NCBI GenBank assembly: GCA_023525975.1
Contig: CM042020.1
Location: 112,391,207 to 112,455,206 of the forward strand
DNA length: 64,000 nucleotides
Reading direction: 5' to 3'
Origin: Smallanthus sonchifolius
Taxonomy: Eukaryota > Streptophyta > Magnoliopsida > Asterales > Asteraceae
Both the position numbers and the translations under genes were made by a program. Of the stretch, positions 10,449 to 21,399 are shown piece by piece (position 1 is the first letter of the stretch; each line of letters opens with the position of its first letter). The notes below the pieces were generated by a model. It saw only the letters and a list, made by a program, of their open reading frames with translations, had not been told where the DNA came from and did not search any database.

Positions 10449-12259
10449 CTTACCGGTTGGGCTATATGGTTTCGCTGGTTAGTATATATAACTTTATACG
10501 ATCAAAAGAATCAAAACCCCAAACGATAACCATAAGAACAGGTCATGAACTCAACTTGAAATTGAATCCGATATAACTTATTATTACAAATTCGTATGGG
10601 GCTATTGGAATGCATAAAGAAACGAATCGAAGGACACAAACCTTACCTGATTTGGTGAGGTATTGAATGCCGATGGCTAGTACAACAACGCCGATATTCC
10701 TGGTGCTCAATCGATACTCAGAGACGCAAATGCGAGTGAATTGGAAGTTCAGAAGGTTTGTAATGGGTTATGTGAAGGTGTGAGAATAGTTTAATTTGAT
10801 TGATTTTTTCTTAATTACACGATTCGTCTTAGGGTTAGAGGATGACAGCTGTAGGACGGGTTACGCGTTAATCCTTTCAATTGGGAGTGAATTTAGCCGT
10901 GTTTATGATATGAATTCATGTGCAAATAGGCTTCGCACGATTTACTGTAAAAAAATGTGTCCCAAAATCACGGATTCCTTCCGGATTTAGTTTGGTTTGA
11001 CTCTACCGAGTCAAACTTGTTTAGATTTGAATCAAGTCGTGAATTTTGATCGAATTGAGATGGTAATTGGGCATGGGTATTGTCTATAATCGATTATGCA
11101 TGTTTTTGGAGCCCACAGCAATCGTTTCTGCTCGAATTCAGTCTTTGTAAGCAAGGATTTGGCCTATTTGACTTTGGAAAGTCATCATAGGTCAGTTAAG
11201 GTCAAAAATCACGGTCATGGTCTAAATTGAGATGTCACTAGAAATTGTAATTGACCGAAACAAGAATTTGGTAAGAAAGGAAAGTCCAAATTAGTAGAGA
11301 TTGATCGATGGCCAGCTTGTATATCAAGGCTCTTGGGTGGTTTGACTAAAAAGGTCAAAATGGGTCTTAATTTGAGAAATAGGGTCAAGTTTAAGGTCAA
11401 AGGGTTCCAATCCGAGGGTGGGGTTTCAATTAGAGGGTTAAAGGTATGGGTGGGTGGGTGGGTTTCTATCCATTAAATTGAAACTATATATATGTTTGTA
11501 TGCATGCATATATATACATATAAATATATAATTTGACTTAGAATTGAAATTGAAACATTGCTCATTGTATTAAAATAAATATAAGGAAAAATCAAGGATG
11601 TTATAGGATTGTTAGAAATGCTTAGGAGAGTCCAAATACGTGTTTAATTGCAAGATCGGAGCTCGAACGGATGGTGTTTGGTGGTGGTTTGTGGTTCGGC
11701 GCAAGTAGGGAGGGAGAGGGGGGTTGGGATCGATGATTTTGAGAGAGAAAAGATAGATTTAGGTTTTTAAATTTTATAAAATTCCTTATATCCAATATTT
11801 TATGGGTTTTAAATTAGGAATGGATAATCTCTAAATTATTTTAAAAACATTTAATTAATCCACTAGATAAAGATGGTTTATAAATAATTATTTTTATAAA
11901 AGTTCCATATTCTATAAAAATAACCAGTAAAATAAAAATCTGATAATTCTGCGCGATATCACGAAAGTTCACATAATTCACAGAAAATTCACATAACACA
12001 TAAATTCACATAATTTATATTAAAATAATTGTTCGCAATTATATTAATTCACCAACGTTACGGGTTCGACTCGTGTGTGATCCGGAAATTCTACGAATTA
12101 CCGCTACCTGAGTGTTTGTGCGAAGCTGACACATCTCATTAATCCTAATTAAATGTAATGTATGTGTGAATGTTTGAGATAACTGAGTTTGAATAAATAA
12201 TTGATTTAAATAACGATGTTTGTGTTAACGGAGTTAATCTGAAAATGTTGGATGTCACA

Positions 12260-12619
12260 GGTCGACCTTCGTGACCCACTCGTTGCTCCTGCCACGTCCA
12301 GCAATGGACGTGGCAATACAACGGTGTATATATCGAACCAGTGGGTCTCGAAGCGCCGTGGCTCGAGCCTTCTTACCGAAGGGACCACGGCCGATAGCCA
12401 CCAAGCAAAAAGTGCATCATGATAACCAATCTTTTTGCTACCAGAACGTCGAATTGTGGTTGTACTAATGTGCTCGCCACCACGATCGCATCGTAAGAAT
12501 ATTTTCACTGTCCTTGCTGACGGGCCTTCGCCTTTTGTGGTCGTTCGTCGGGTTACAATGACGTAACCACTCTCAAGTGCTCTTTTGTAAACCCAAGCCT
12601 TCAACTCTTCAAGAGACAC
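12260..12619 (-). pseudogene. MULE/FAR1-type N-terminal domain remnant
   Basis: The minus strand reads QKFVSLEELKAWVYKRALES, GYVIVTRRTTTKGEG, then LRCDRGGEH and RRSGSKKIG. This is the style of the N-terminal zinc/DNA-binding region of MULE transposases and their FAR1/FHY3 relatives. The frame then breaks. A separate acidic stretch on the same strand (about 12850-12960, repeated EE..N/D-F codons) could be an upstream exon. Transposase catalytic (DDE) sequence is absent. Confidence 0.6.
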
Positions 12620-13392
12620 GAATTTTTGTTACATTGAAAACACGTAATTGATGGGAATGTTTCTCTCTCTAAAATGTGACAATGAAAACCCTAGATAATG
12701 TCACCTCCTAGACAATCAACTACACGATCTTAATTGATGTATTGCCACACAAAATGTAATAACATTATATATATCGAGTAAATGTAACAATTAAAACATG
12801 TAAGTGACGGGAATGTAAAACCTGACCGGTTTCAAAAGAAACATCCGGGTTAGGTTCTTCATGGTCGTTAGCACCTTCCTCGTCGCCAGCACCTTACTCG
12901 AAGTCGTTATCAACTTCCTCGAAGTCGTTAGCACCTTCCTCATACTCGTTCATGTGTTGTTGTTCCACATGCGAATGGTAAGACCCGTATGCGTACTGGG
13001 GATAGCTTTGGTAAGTCCTGTATGCGTACTGCGTATTGCTTTATGCCACGTAAGATGGTTCAGCTTCGTCTACAAACTCCTGAAACAACTTAATAGTGAG
13101 ACTTTGGTAACCAAAACTGCATCACATCTTATATATATTTTTTTACCTGGTTCAAATCGGGCAGCACTCTCCCGTCATCACAACGAACCACGGACACAAC
13201 CTCCTCACCTCGTTCAACGCTAGGTCCGAAAACGCTATCGGAGACGTATGACTGGTTCGAACATTCGCCAAAAACTTAACTAATGTCCCAAGACGACATC
13301 GTGATACGAATGGTTTGATCGGATTGGTTGGTTTGTGAAGTTTTGTTTAGATGAAATGGTCACCGTATGCTGAATTTACCAAAAAATTTCTG

Positions 13393-13640
13393 TCGTATAG
13401 GGCTATACTGCGCGTATAGCGCTTAATGCTTCACCAACCAAAAAGTTATACGGCCCGTATAGCCCTATACTGCTCGTATAGGGTACCAACCAGAAAGTTA
13501 TACTGCCCGTATAGACCTATACTGCTCGTATAGTGTACACTTTTTGCAGACTGACTTCTGCAAAGTCGGACGATCAAAAACAAAGCTCGTACATCGTACC
13601 TATACAACCCGTATAGAGCTATACGGGTAGTATAACGTTT
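13393..13640. repeat. Right subterminal palindrome array of the MULE
   Basis: At least five CTATAC/GTATAG palindromes occur, such as CTATACTGCGCGTATAG and CTATACTGCTCGTATAG (twice), separated by CCAACCA..AAAGTTATAC spacers. They mirror the left end motif and support assigning both ends to one element. Confidence 0.7.
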
Positions 13641-13764
13641 GCATTTAATGCTAATGAAACCATATATGGTAGTATTGACCTATATAAAGGATGTTCAACT
13701 AATTTCCGATGTTGTCCAAATAACATCACCCTATATATTTTATTGTTTAAAAACTAATAAAAAA

Positions 13765-13895
13765 CCTAACTTGGTGGAATGGTCAAAGTGGGTACGCTTA
13801 AGTCTTTTGCTTGATTATAAGGTCATAAGTTCTAATCCCACCCAAAACATTTTATTTTTTTGGTTTTTTTTTTCTTTTGATTAAGTTTTTTTTTT
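13765..13895 (+). repeat. SINE-like tRNA-derived fragment
   Basis: An A-box-like TGGTCAAAGTGG at 13780-13791 and a B-box-like AAGTTCTAATCCC at 13827-13839 are about 35 bp apart and followed by T-rich sequence. No TSD was found. The flanking 13896-14290 shows repeated CGTAC..TACG segments and no gene. Confidence 0.4.
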
Positions 13896-14289
13896 AAATT
13901 ATTAGGCCACATGTGTGAGGCGTAGTACCTTTTTCTATCTATGGTTAAATTTTCAAAACCGATCTGTCTCAAATTCGTACGTTTCTTTTACGTACTCAAG
14001 TAGGTTTGTGTGGTTTGATCTCCAAAACCTATTCGCCTCAATTTCGTACATTTTTTTACGTATTTAAATACGTTAGTGTCAACGCAAAAAATAGTTTTTT
14101 TCTTTGGTTTTTTTTTCTTTTCCCGCCGCGTATCTATGTTTAGACGTAGATTTTTATCGGAAACGAGTTGGGTCAAATATAATACGTTTGCATTCGGTCT
14201 ACGTTCCAACGTAAATTTTGTTCATCAACAAGTCGGGTCAAATATAATACGTTTTTATTCGACGGTATAAATTCGAGTTAGTATACGTT

Positions 14290-14327
14290 TCGACGCCGCC
14301 GCAACGCGCGACGGGTAAAATTCCTAG
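14290..14327 (+). mobile_element. Helitron-like 3' terminus
   Basis: A GC-rich stem region (GCCGCCGCAACGCGCG) is followed by about 15 bp and then CTAG, with T as the next base. This is typical of plant Helitron 3' ends. Upstream are repeated GGGTCAAATATAATACG blocks. The 5' end could not be placed. Confidence 0.45.
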
Positions 14328-15343
14328 TTGACAAAAAGTTGCGGAAAATAGATATTATAAACTGAATATTAGAGGTTAAAAAAGGCTTTTTAGTCATTAG
14401 AAAGAAAAAAACCGCGGAAGAACTTAACATCCTCGAAAGCCTATAAAATAAAGCCATAGAAAAACGAACCCGTTAAAAAAATTATCATCTACGAAATAAA
14501 TAAACGTACTTGAAACTTTATATAAAAAAGCAAACATTTACGCAAACTCACACGTTACAGCGAAATAGCTAGTAAAATTCCAAAAAGTTTATAAAAAAAT
14601 GAAACCGTAACAAAGCCGATAAAAAAAAGTTAGCCGGTAAAAAGAAGTTAACCAGTAAAAAAATTAGAAAAAGAAAGCAAAACCATTTAAAAAAAGTAAA
14701 GAGAAAAAATTCATAACGACATTACACGCAAGTGGGTAGATAATGTGTACAGTATTACGCAAAACTCCGTTACAATTGTGTGTGTGCGACGTCTCGTAAT
14801 TTGGTTGCTAAAAAAAGAGAAATAATTTATAATATGTAAATGATGACTTTATTAATATTCATGGGTTGTAGTATAAATTTGTAAAGAGAAAAGTAATTTT
14901 TTTTTTAAATTCAAAGGCTTTAAAGTAAATCTGTTACAGTCTAGAGGGCTAAATGTAAAATTCTAAAAAAGTTAAAATTACTTACAGCAGCATAATGTAA
15001 ATACTTGTGTAAATACTTGTACTCTCTTGCTTCTTCTTATTTTGAGAATTGTAAGTAATCTAATATCATAAAAATCAATTTTATCTTTTTACTTTTCTTC
15101 TTGAGAAAATGAGCCCATTACCCATATCTTAGTTAATAAAAGATTATATAACTTTTTTTTATAAAAATATAAAGGTTACCTTATTAAAATTGGTTAATTT
15201 AACATGCAACGAGTTACTATTTTAAGTATTTTTTTAAAAATGTATAGATAAGTACAAAGACTTCAGCTATATTTGCGTTACACTATGTGTTACCAATTCA
15301 CGTCTGAGGGGCGTGATTGATCCTAGTCAGTACCACTTTTTCA
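14328..15343. other. AT-rich DNA, no gene seen
   Basis: I find only short frames and A-rich tracts. The last ~70 bp (15275-15343, with GAGGGGCGTGATTG) resemble the inverted complement of 57880-57935. They may be the left part of the small element into which the outermost LTR inserted. Confidence 0.4.
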
Positions 15344-15794
15344 TGTAAGGCCCCAACTCCGGGAGGCCTCACATATTGGATTTACTCATAAACAAACAGT
15401 TTTTAAACTTGAATATCAAATAACGCAGCGAAAACTTTCATTCATACATAACATAAACTTGTTCGACATTCACATGTCATAAACATTGTCATAACGTAAC
15501 CGTAAACATAACGGGATGCCACTCTTTTTGATCAGTTGGGTAACTCTTCTCGTTTGCCAAGCATCCACGACCAACATCCATACATGTACTTAACTTGAAT
15601 GTGCATACTAAAAGTCAGCTACGTTGGTGAGTTCTAACTTTACATAAAACATTAACTTCAAATATTTGCCAAAAACATAACATTTAACTTCATTAATAAA
15701 AGCGTACGAAAACATGCAATAACATAAGGGAAAAACATAAGTCAACAAATATATCGAATCTGCGTCTTCTCGTAAACGTCAATTCCATGCTTCA

Positions 15795-15955
15795 AGCACG
15801 GACCCTCATAGGGCACTCGTACCAAAAACTTTAACCATCGTACTTCGTAAAGTATGCGTACCGAAACTTCAAACACGACGTTCCAAAAGATAGAACGTAC
15901 CAAACTTCAAGCACCGTACCCCGCAGAGCACAAGTACCAAAACTTCAAGGATCAC
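15795..15955. repeat. Diverged ~39-bp tandem repeats in the outer LTR (array I)
   Basis: Units share the spacer CGTACCAAAACTTCAA, and each carries a different stem-loop such as CGTACTT..AAGTATGCG and ACGTTC..GAACGT. They occupy the same LTR position as the CCTAAGG..CCTCTAGG array of element G but with unrelated stem sequence. Confidence 0.55.
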
Positions 15956-15961
15956 GGTAGT

Positions 15962-18705
15962 TGTGACAACTGGTAATTTTTACCAAACAATTATTTAAAT
16001 ATAATTACACGAGACTGTATATATTAGACTAATTTTAATTAATTAGGTCTAACCCGATCCAGTAGAGTCCAACCATTAGACAACTATAAAGTAAATATAA
16101 GAGATTTTCCACACGTCAAACCTCGTATCGCGTTGGTGAGAAACTGGAAATAAAATAAACACATCGTAACATTCTCTTTACTTCTAATAGTAGAGAATAC
16201 CTACCCGAATGGAAATAAAATCTAAACATGTGACGCGGTCACGTATTATGCCCAAAAACTACTAAACTTATACTTTTATATATACCCGGCTCATTCCCGA
16301 CACGTTACAAGGAACGGAAAAGACGACACACGGGTATTATACCGGACTAGGAACGATCGGGTAACACTCCAGACCACCTACCTACCCTACCCCCCCCCCC
16401 CCGGGTGCGATTTCCTTTCTCTCGGCCGAACATCCATTGGGTCCTCCCCATTGTATTAGAACTTGTCCCCTCTTGCAAAAACACCAATGATGAGTCACTT
16501 CCCAACCCCATGTCTCCCCAACAACATTGTTCCCCATGCATGGATAATCTAGAGGATATTAACCATGAAGAAGCCCTGTAAATACCAAGTCTTGCTACGA
16601 CATTTCACCATGACACCCTTCCCTTCACTTGCTCTCTTCTCTCCCTCTCGGCTAGCCACACCCGACGCCAACCTTCACCCCCTCCTTGCTTCTTCTCGGC
16701 AACCACCACCACAACACCATAACACCTCCCTTGATCACCGTAAACCAATACCCCTCCACCCCCGAGTACGGTAACCACCACCTCACCACCATCGAGCACC
16801 ACAAACCACCATCTCCCTCACCCAGTTTACGATCACCACAACCCCACATCACTCCATCGATCACCACTGCACACCGCCACCTTCATTCACCACAGCCCCG
16901 AAACACCTCCACCACCTTTACGGGTTTCGGGAACAAGAACCAAGCTCCACCATCTCGTTCGGGTCTTCTGTTTTCACTTACGGGCGCCGGGTCTCAATTA
17001 TACAAAGGGTACGTACTATTTCGGGAGCTAACAGGGTTTGTCAAGTGGAGAAACCGGGTCTCGCGTAAACTCCGCCACCTCCCCTCGACTATTTACGTGA
17101 GCATTCGACTATTTTATTTTAACATAAAACTAGTTTGTGATATAATGGTTATAACCGGTTCGTATTTTAAATAACGTATAAAAGACGGGTTTTTAACGTA
17201 AGAGACAACGGTTAAAAATTATAAAAAAAACCCTAAGTGTTATTAGTTTTAGTGATTATTATTAATCATTATTTTCTATAAAAAATTTAAGTATAACTTT
17301 TATTTAAATAATAATGACATATGTAATAATAATAAATTTGTGTACATTATTATTAATAAGAGAGAAAAATGGACATATAATTACATGGAAGATTTTATAA
17401 AATAACCATACATCTATATAGTTACATATATTAATTTTGTAAAAATTAATAATTGTATATTTATATATACACATATATAAATATAAATGGTTGAGACAAC
17501 TAGAAATAAGTTTGAAAAAATAAAATAATATAATAATTATTTTATGATATTTTCACATCTATTTATAATAAATATATATTATATATTTATTAGAAATGAG
17601 AAACGACTTAAACTGAAAACGAGAAATTAGATAAATAAAGTCAACATCATAATATTTATTAAAGGAATTTTAGTAAATATAACTAGTTGAACGACAAGTT
17701 ATATCACCAACGGCGATCGGGTCGGACCCTTGTAAATTATTACAAGGCAAGGGTCAAGACTTCGGGATATTGGTCGTGTGACCAACCCATACTTTAGCAA
17801 CTACTTATACCTTAAGGTGTCTTAATTAATTTATGGCACAACTAGGTCGGGATTTGTTTGGACTTGCTACTTACATCGTCACTCACCACGCTGTTAGCTA
17901 CGATGAGCCTTAACCGCCCCACTTTTACTTGTTTTAAATTGATTTTTAAACATACGGGGAGAAAACATGCACTACTTGAAACTGGACACAAGTACCTACA
18001 TTGTTACATGAGTCAACTCGTTTAACGCATCAAAGTCCCCTCTTATTTTGTAACCGTTATTTATAACATAAACGTGGAAAGCATGAATAGATCTATTTGG
18101 GTTGACACCTCCACCCGTGGTTAGTCGCTCTAACCTTGATTGGAGATCAAAGCGGGTGCATAATTTTCGTAAACTATTACAATGTTTGGCGTTAAGAACA
18201 TTGGGTTAGGGGCACAACATCAACGTCGAGTTTTGGTTATGGGAGCTCATGGTAATAATAAACAACTACACTATTGTTTTGATTAATAATAGTGGTACAT
18301 CATTGTTCGGGTGAACAATACACAACTACAAATCTTGTGGTCCAACATCAAACATTTCAACTAAATCTGTGAACTCACCAACTTTATGTTGACTTTTTAA
18401 GCTTGTTTTCTCAGGTAACTAGAAACAAGTGACAGAAGGCATGCATACACGTAGATCAACTTTTGGAGTTTTCCTATTATAACCTAAGAGCATTTAGGTC
18501 ATAGCTGACAAACTTGTTATTTAAAAAGTCGTACACTTGGTTAAGTGCGGTACTTTGCATGTAATGTCTTAAAACAATTTATGATTTTCTGTAATGACTT
18601 AAACCTTTGATTATGAATGCATTTAGAAGTAGTTTGTTGTAATCAAAGGCTATGAACACCATTGATCGCCACGCCCCATGTTTCCGCCCTAGGCGGGGTG
18701 TGACA
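15962..18705 (+). repeat. 5' LTR of element A (2.74 kb)
   Basis: It starts TGTGACAACTGG and ends GGCGGGGTGTGACA, immediately before the PBS. It contains a C-run (16390-16402), a C/A-rich segment (16640-16920) and a frame (16686-17174, 162 codons) also open in the 3' LTR. Compared with the 3' LTR it has extra sequence at about 18103-18555 and 17225-17270. Confidence 0.9.
16277..16284 (+). promoter_or_regulatory. TATA box in LTR A
   Basis: TATATATA in the context TTTTATATATACCCGGC is conserved at the same place in the 3' LTR (49477-49484). It is the likely promoter for the element transcript. Confidence 0.5.
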
Positions 18706-18708
18706 GAT

Positions 18709-18720
18709 TGGTATCAGAGA
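18709..18720 (+). other. Primer binding site of element A (tRNA-iMet)
   Basis: TGGTATCAGAGA lies 3 bp after the LTR end and matches the complement of the 3' end of initiator methionine tRNA (TGGTATCAGAGC) at all but the last base. This is the common primer for plant Ty3/gypsy elements. Confidence 0.85.
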
Positions 18721-18838
18721 CTTGGTTATAACGAACTAGGTTGCATTAATGAGCCAAGACTATAGCCCTAGAAACAGGACACGGACATATGCATTGCACA
18801 ACTTATATGAATTGTACTAACATTGAATTGTCACAGCT

Positions 18839-19836
18839 ATGTCTCACAACGGTTGGATATACATCTTGGACTCCGATGAGGAGCCACCCTCCGAGCCAGC
18901 TTCATCGATCTTGTCTGTGGACTCCTCCGCAGCACCCCCTACACCTCGCGGCCCCATGGAGGATGAGATGATTGAGGATCCTGAAGAGGATCCAGTTGAG
19001 GAGCCCAAGGAGACTCCCGCGGTTCAGGATATGGATGCCATGCCAGCACCGGCTGAGCCTATAGCCCTACTCCCGAGGAGATTCCAGCTACTGTAGGGAC
19101 CATCCGCCTTGCCGCCACACCTTCCCACTACTACACTCACTTGGGAGGGACCCGCATCCGCATTACTCCGCGGAAAAGGTCCTTCCGCCTCGTAAGAGGC
19201 CAGCTTCTCTTACCTTTGCTGATCTCGAGCCCGGCAGCCCCTCCACCAAGGAGACTTAGGTCCTCCTGCAGGAGGTGGACCTGGGTAGCCCCCACCTTAC
19301 GGAGGTGGGTGGATGAAGAGGGTACTCCCACCACATACGAGGTGGAAGAATCCTCCCGCGCTCCCACTTCCCTTCCCATCACCGGTCAGCCTATGGAGCT
19401 GACTGTCCCTCTTCTCGTGGCACGGAGGGTCCGCCACGACAGCCGACTGGACGGCCCCCAGGAGGATGTTGAGCATCTGCAGGCCCATGCAGAGAGATTA
19501 GAGGAGCTCCAGAGGCTGATGGCCCGACTAGACCTCGTTAAGTACCATGAGGCCAGAGTCGTGCTCGATGCGAGTACACGCCTCGACCTCATAGAGGATA
19601 ACCTCGCGGTTATCACTTGCATTGAGGAGTTGTCGATCGACGCTGATGAGAGGATCTCCGAGCTTCTAGAGAGCCTAGCCGTGGTTACACTCCGCGTGAC
19701 GACAGCAGAGCAGGAGACAGCAGCCCTACGGGAGGAGCTGCAGCAAACACGAGCCCTTGCCACCTTTTGTGCCATTCTGGCTACCGCTGCCACTCATGCA
19801 GGTTTATTATCGCACCTTTCTAGTGGAACTATGTGA
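18839..19836 (+). pseudogene. Additional leader ORF upstream of gag in element A (broken)
   Basis: The frame from 18839 starts MSHNGWIYILDSDEEPPSEP and is rich in Pro, Glu and Asp. It shifts frame near 19060, and the reading continues in another frame to 19836. The last third (from 19440) is Leu/Glu/Arg-rich with heptad-like spacing (RLDLIEDNLAVITCIEEL.., RVTTAEQETAALREELQQTR), suggesting a coiled coil. It sits between PBS and gag on the sense strand. Elements G and H have only 0.3-0.7 kb there and no such frame. No domain is recognised; it might be an accessory product or captured host sequence. Confidence 0.55.
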
Positions 19837-20067
19837 GCGGGTTGTGCTCACCTAGACTAGGATTTGAAACTTGTATTGACAGGGCTTTGTACCCTTTTCC
19901 ATTTTGTATTATCTACAACTATGTAACAAGTTTGAATACATCTATGTATTATGTTTCTTGTGTTGTGATTGTTGTGGTTGTTTACATTTCCTTGTTCATG
20001 TGATGACAATTATTTTATGCATATTGTCTTATTTTCTTTTCTTGTCATATATACTAGAAAGAAAAAC

Positions 20068-21330
20068 ATGGCGCCCAAAGGAAGACCCCGTCGTAACACC
20101 CGGCAGAACACTGAAAGCACAGAGACAACACAACCCATGACGCATGTAGAGATCTCACAAATGATAGCTCAACAAGTAGCCGCAGCACTAGCGCAAAACG
20201 AAGCAAACCGGAACACTGGATCTGGTGGCGGATCAGGAAATCCGGGGAGTGGCAACAATGGAACCGACGGAGATAACAGCGGAGCTAGGAATACCAACAT
20301 CAATAGCGGTACCAACGGGACCGAAGTTGAATCTGGAGGTACTTTGGGTAATAACAATACAACCACCCTAGAGGTCACCGTTTATAAGTATTACCCTAAT
20401 CTGATAATCCTATCAATTTAGGAAACAACAACGCTCCAAGAGGTTGCACCTATAACGAATTTATGAACTGCAAACCTCGCCATTTTAATGGATCTGAAGG
20501 AGCAATTGGTCTCATGTGTTGGATTGATAAGATGGAGTCAGTTATCAACATAAGCAACGGCACCAATGACTACAAGGTCAAGTATGCTACTTGCACCTTC
20601 CAAGACCAAGCACTCACTTGGTGGAACGCCCAAGTTCAGACATTGGGCATGGATGTTGTTTACCAGATGTCATGGGACGACTTCAAGCATATGGTAAAAG
20701 ATGAATATTATCCACGAAACAAAGTCCAGAAGTTGGAAAATGAATTCTGGAATTTAGCCATGGTTGGAGCTGAAGTGGCACATACACCACTCAGTTTCAT
20801 GAGCTAGCCCGACTAGTTCCACACATGGTTACCCCAGAGATCAAGAGGATTGAAAGGTACATATGGGGCCTCGCACCCCAGATTCAAAGTTTGGTGACTT
20901 CATCTAAACCAACCACCATTAAGAGTGCCATAAGGTTGGCACACAATTTGACTGACTAAACGGTTCGTTCAGAAGTTCTGGTTAAGAAAAATTCAGTCTC
21001 TATTAAGAAGAGTTTCAGTGGAAAAAGGAAATTGGATGGAAAGAACTCTTGGCATCAGACTCCCAAGAAGCCTGAAACTGTGAAAGCTTACGTTGCAACA
21101 CCAACTGGGAAAAATCAGTATGCATGGAAGCATCCCAAGTGCAACAAATGCGGTTTCCATCACCTGGGTACTTGTGAAAGTTTTACTTGTACCAAATGCA
21201 AGAAACTAGGCTACACAGCCAAATACTGTAAAGTCCCTGAACAAGCAGTCAACATCGGGGCAAATTGAGCTTGTTTTGAGTGTGGCAATATTGGGCACAT
21301 TAAGAAGGACTACCCAAACCTGAGGAACTA
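20068..21330 (+). pseudogene. gag of element A (broken)
   Basis: It starts MAPKGRPRRNTRQNTESTET and has a Gly/Asn-rich linker. The retrotransposon gag region (..YATCTFQDQALTWWNAQV..YYPRNKVQKLENEFWNLA) follows. Two zinc knuckles come next: CTKCKKLGYTAKYC, with Tyr in place of His, and CFECGNIGHIKKDY, with the last Cys lost. Stops occur at about 20420, 20807, 20957 and 21267. Gag normally forms the particle that packages element RNA; this copy cannot. Confidence 0.85.
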
Positions 21331-21399
21331 GGGTAACAACCAAGCTTGTGGTAGAGCATTTGTGATTGGATATGGGGACGCTCGTTAAGATCCCAACAT

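Larger units (their letters stand above)
8708..11605 (-). mobile_element. Solo LTR K (gypsy), TSD GGATT
   Basis: It begins TGTCACACCCCAACCGACGG and ends GGATGTTATA (one change from TTACA). It is flanked by GGATT at 8703-8707 and 11606-11610. The size is 2.9 kb with no internal domain, so it formed by LTR-LTR recombination. The family matches solo LTR E (23766-26781) in opposite orientation, sharing the GGTGAGCATACATA block, the repeated ATAAC..GTTAT blocks and tRNA-like modules. Confidence 0.88.
5329..12259 (-). mobile_element. Deletion derivative of a gypsy retrotransposon (element F)
   Basis: It is flanked by the exact 5-bp TSD GGTCG (5324-5328 and 12260-12264). In element sense (minus strand) it has a truncated 5' LTR (12259 to 8431), about 400 bp of the end of pol, and a complete 3' LTR (8030 to 5329). 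Everything from inside the 5' LTR through gag and most of pol is lost. The 5' LTR remnant is split by solo LTR K (8708-11605). It cannot move on its own. Confidence 0.88.
8431..12259 (-). repeat. Truncated 5' LTR of element F (split by solo LTR K)
   Basis: Pieces 8431-8707 and 11611-12259 together equal about 926 bp of the other LTR (7103-8030). The remaining 1.77 kb of the LTR is absent because of the deletion that fused it to pol. The intervening 8708-11610 is LTR K plus its TSD. Confidence 0.85.
4074..13731 (-). mobile_element. Mutator-like (MULE) DNA transposon, interrupted by a gypsy element
   Basis: The two ends are inverted repeats. The left (4074 on: GGGATTGGCTATTTGAACAAC) and the reverse complement of the right (ending 13731: GGGTGATGTTATTTGGACAAC) align, and the similarity continues to ...ACATCCT, about 55 bp at roughly 75% by eye. 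The flanking 9-mers TATAATATT and TATATATTT match at 6 of 9, compatible with a decayed 9-bp Mutator TSD. Without the nested insertion (5329-12264) the element is about 2.7 kb. Subterminal CTATACG/CGTATAG palindromes occur at both ends. Coding traces are on the minus strand (12260-12619 then 4674-5328). No full transposase is present, so it is a degraded or non-autonomous derivative. Confidence 0.65.

Noticed and set aside
19386..19793. 135-codon minus-strand Ser/Arg-rich frame
   Set aside because: It is the complement of the leader ORF of element A; its composition mirrors the sense coding.
20374..20421. 48-bp GT...AG segment in gag of element A resembling an intron
   Set aside because: Removing it does not bring the upstream frame into the downstream gag frame, and 48 bp is very short for a plant intron.
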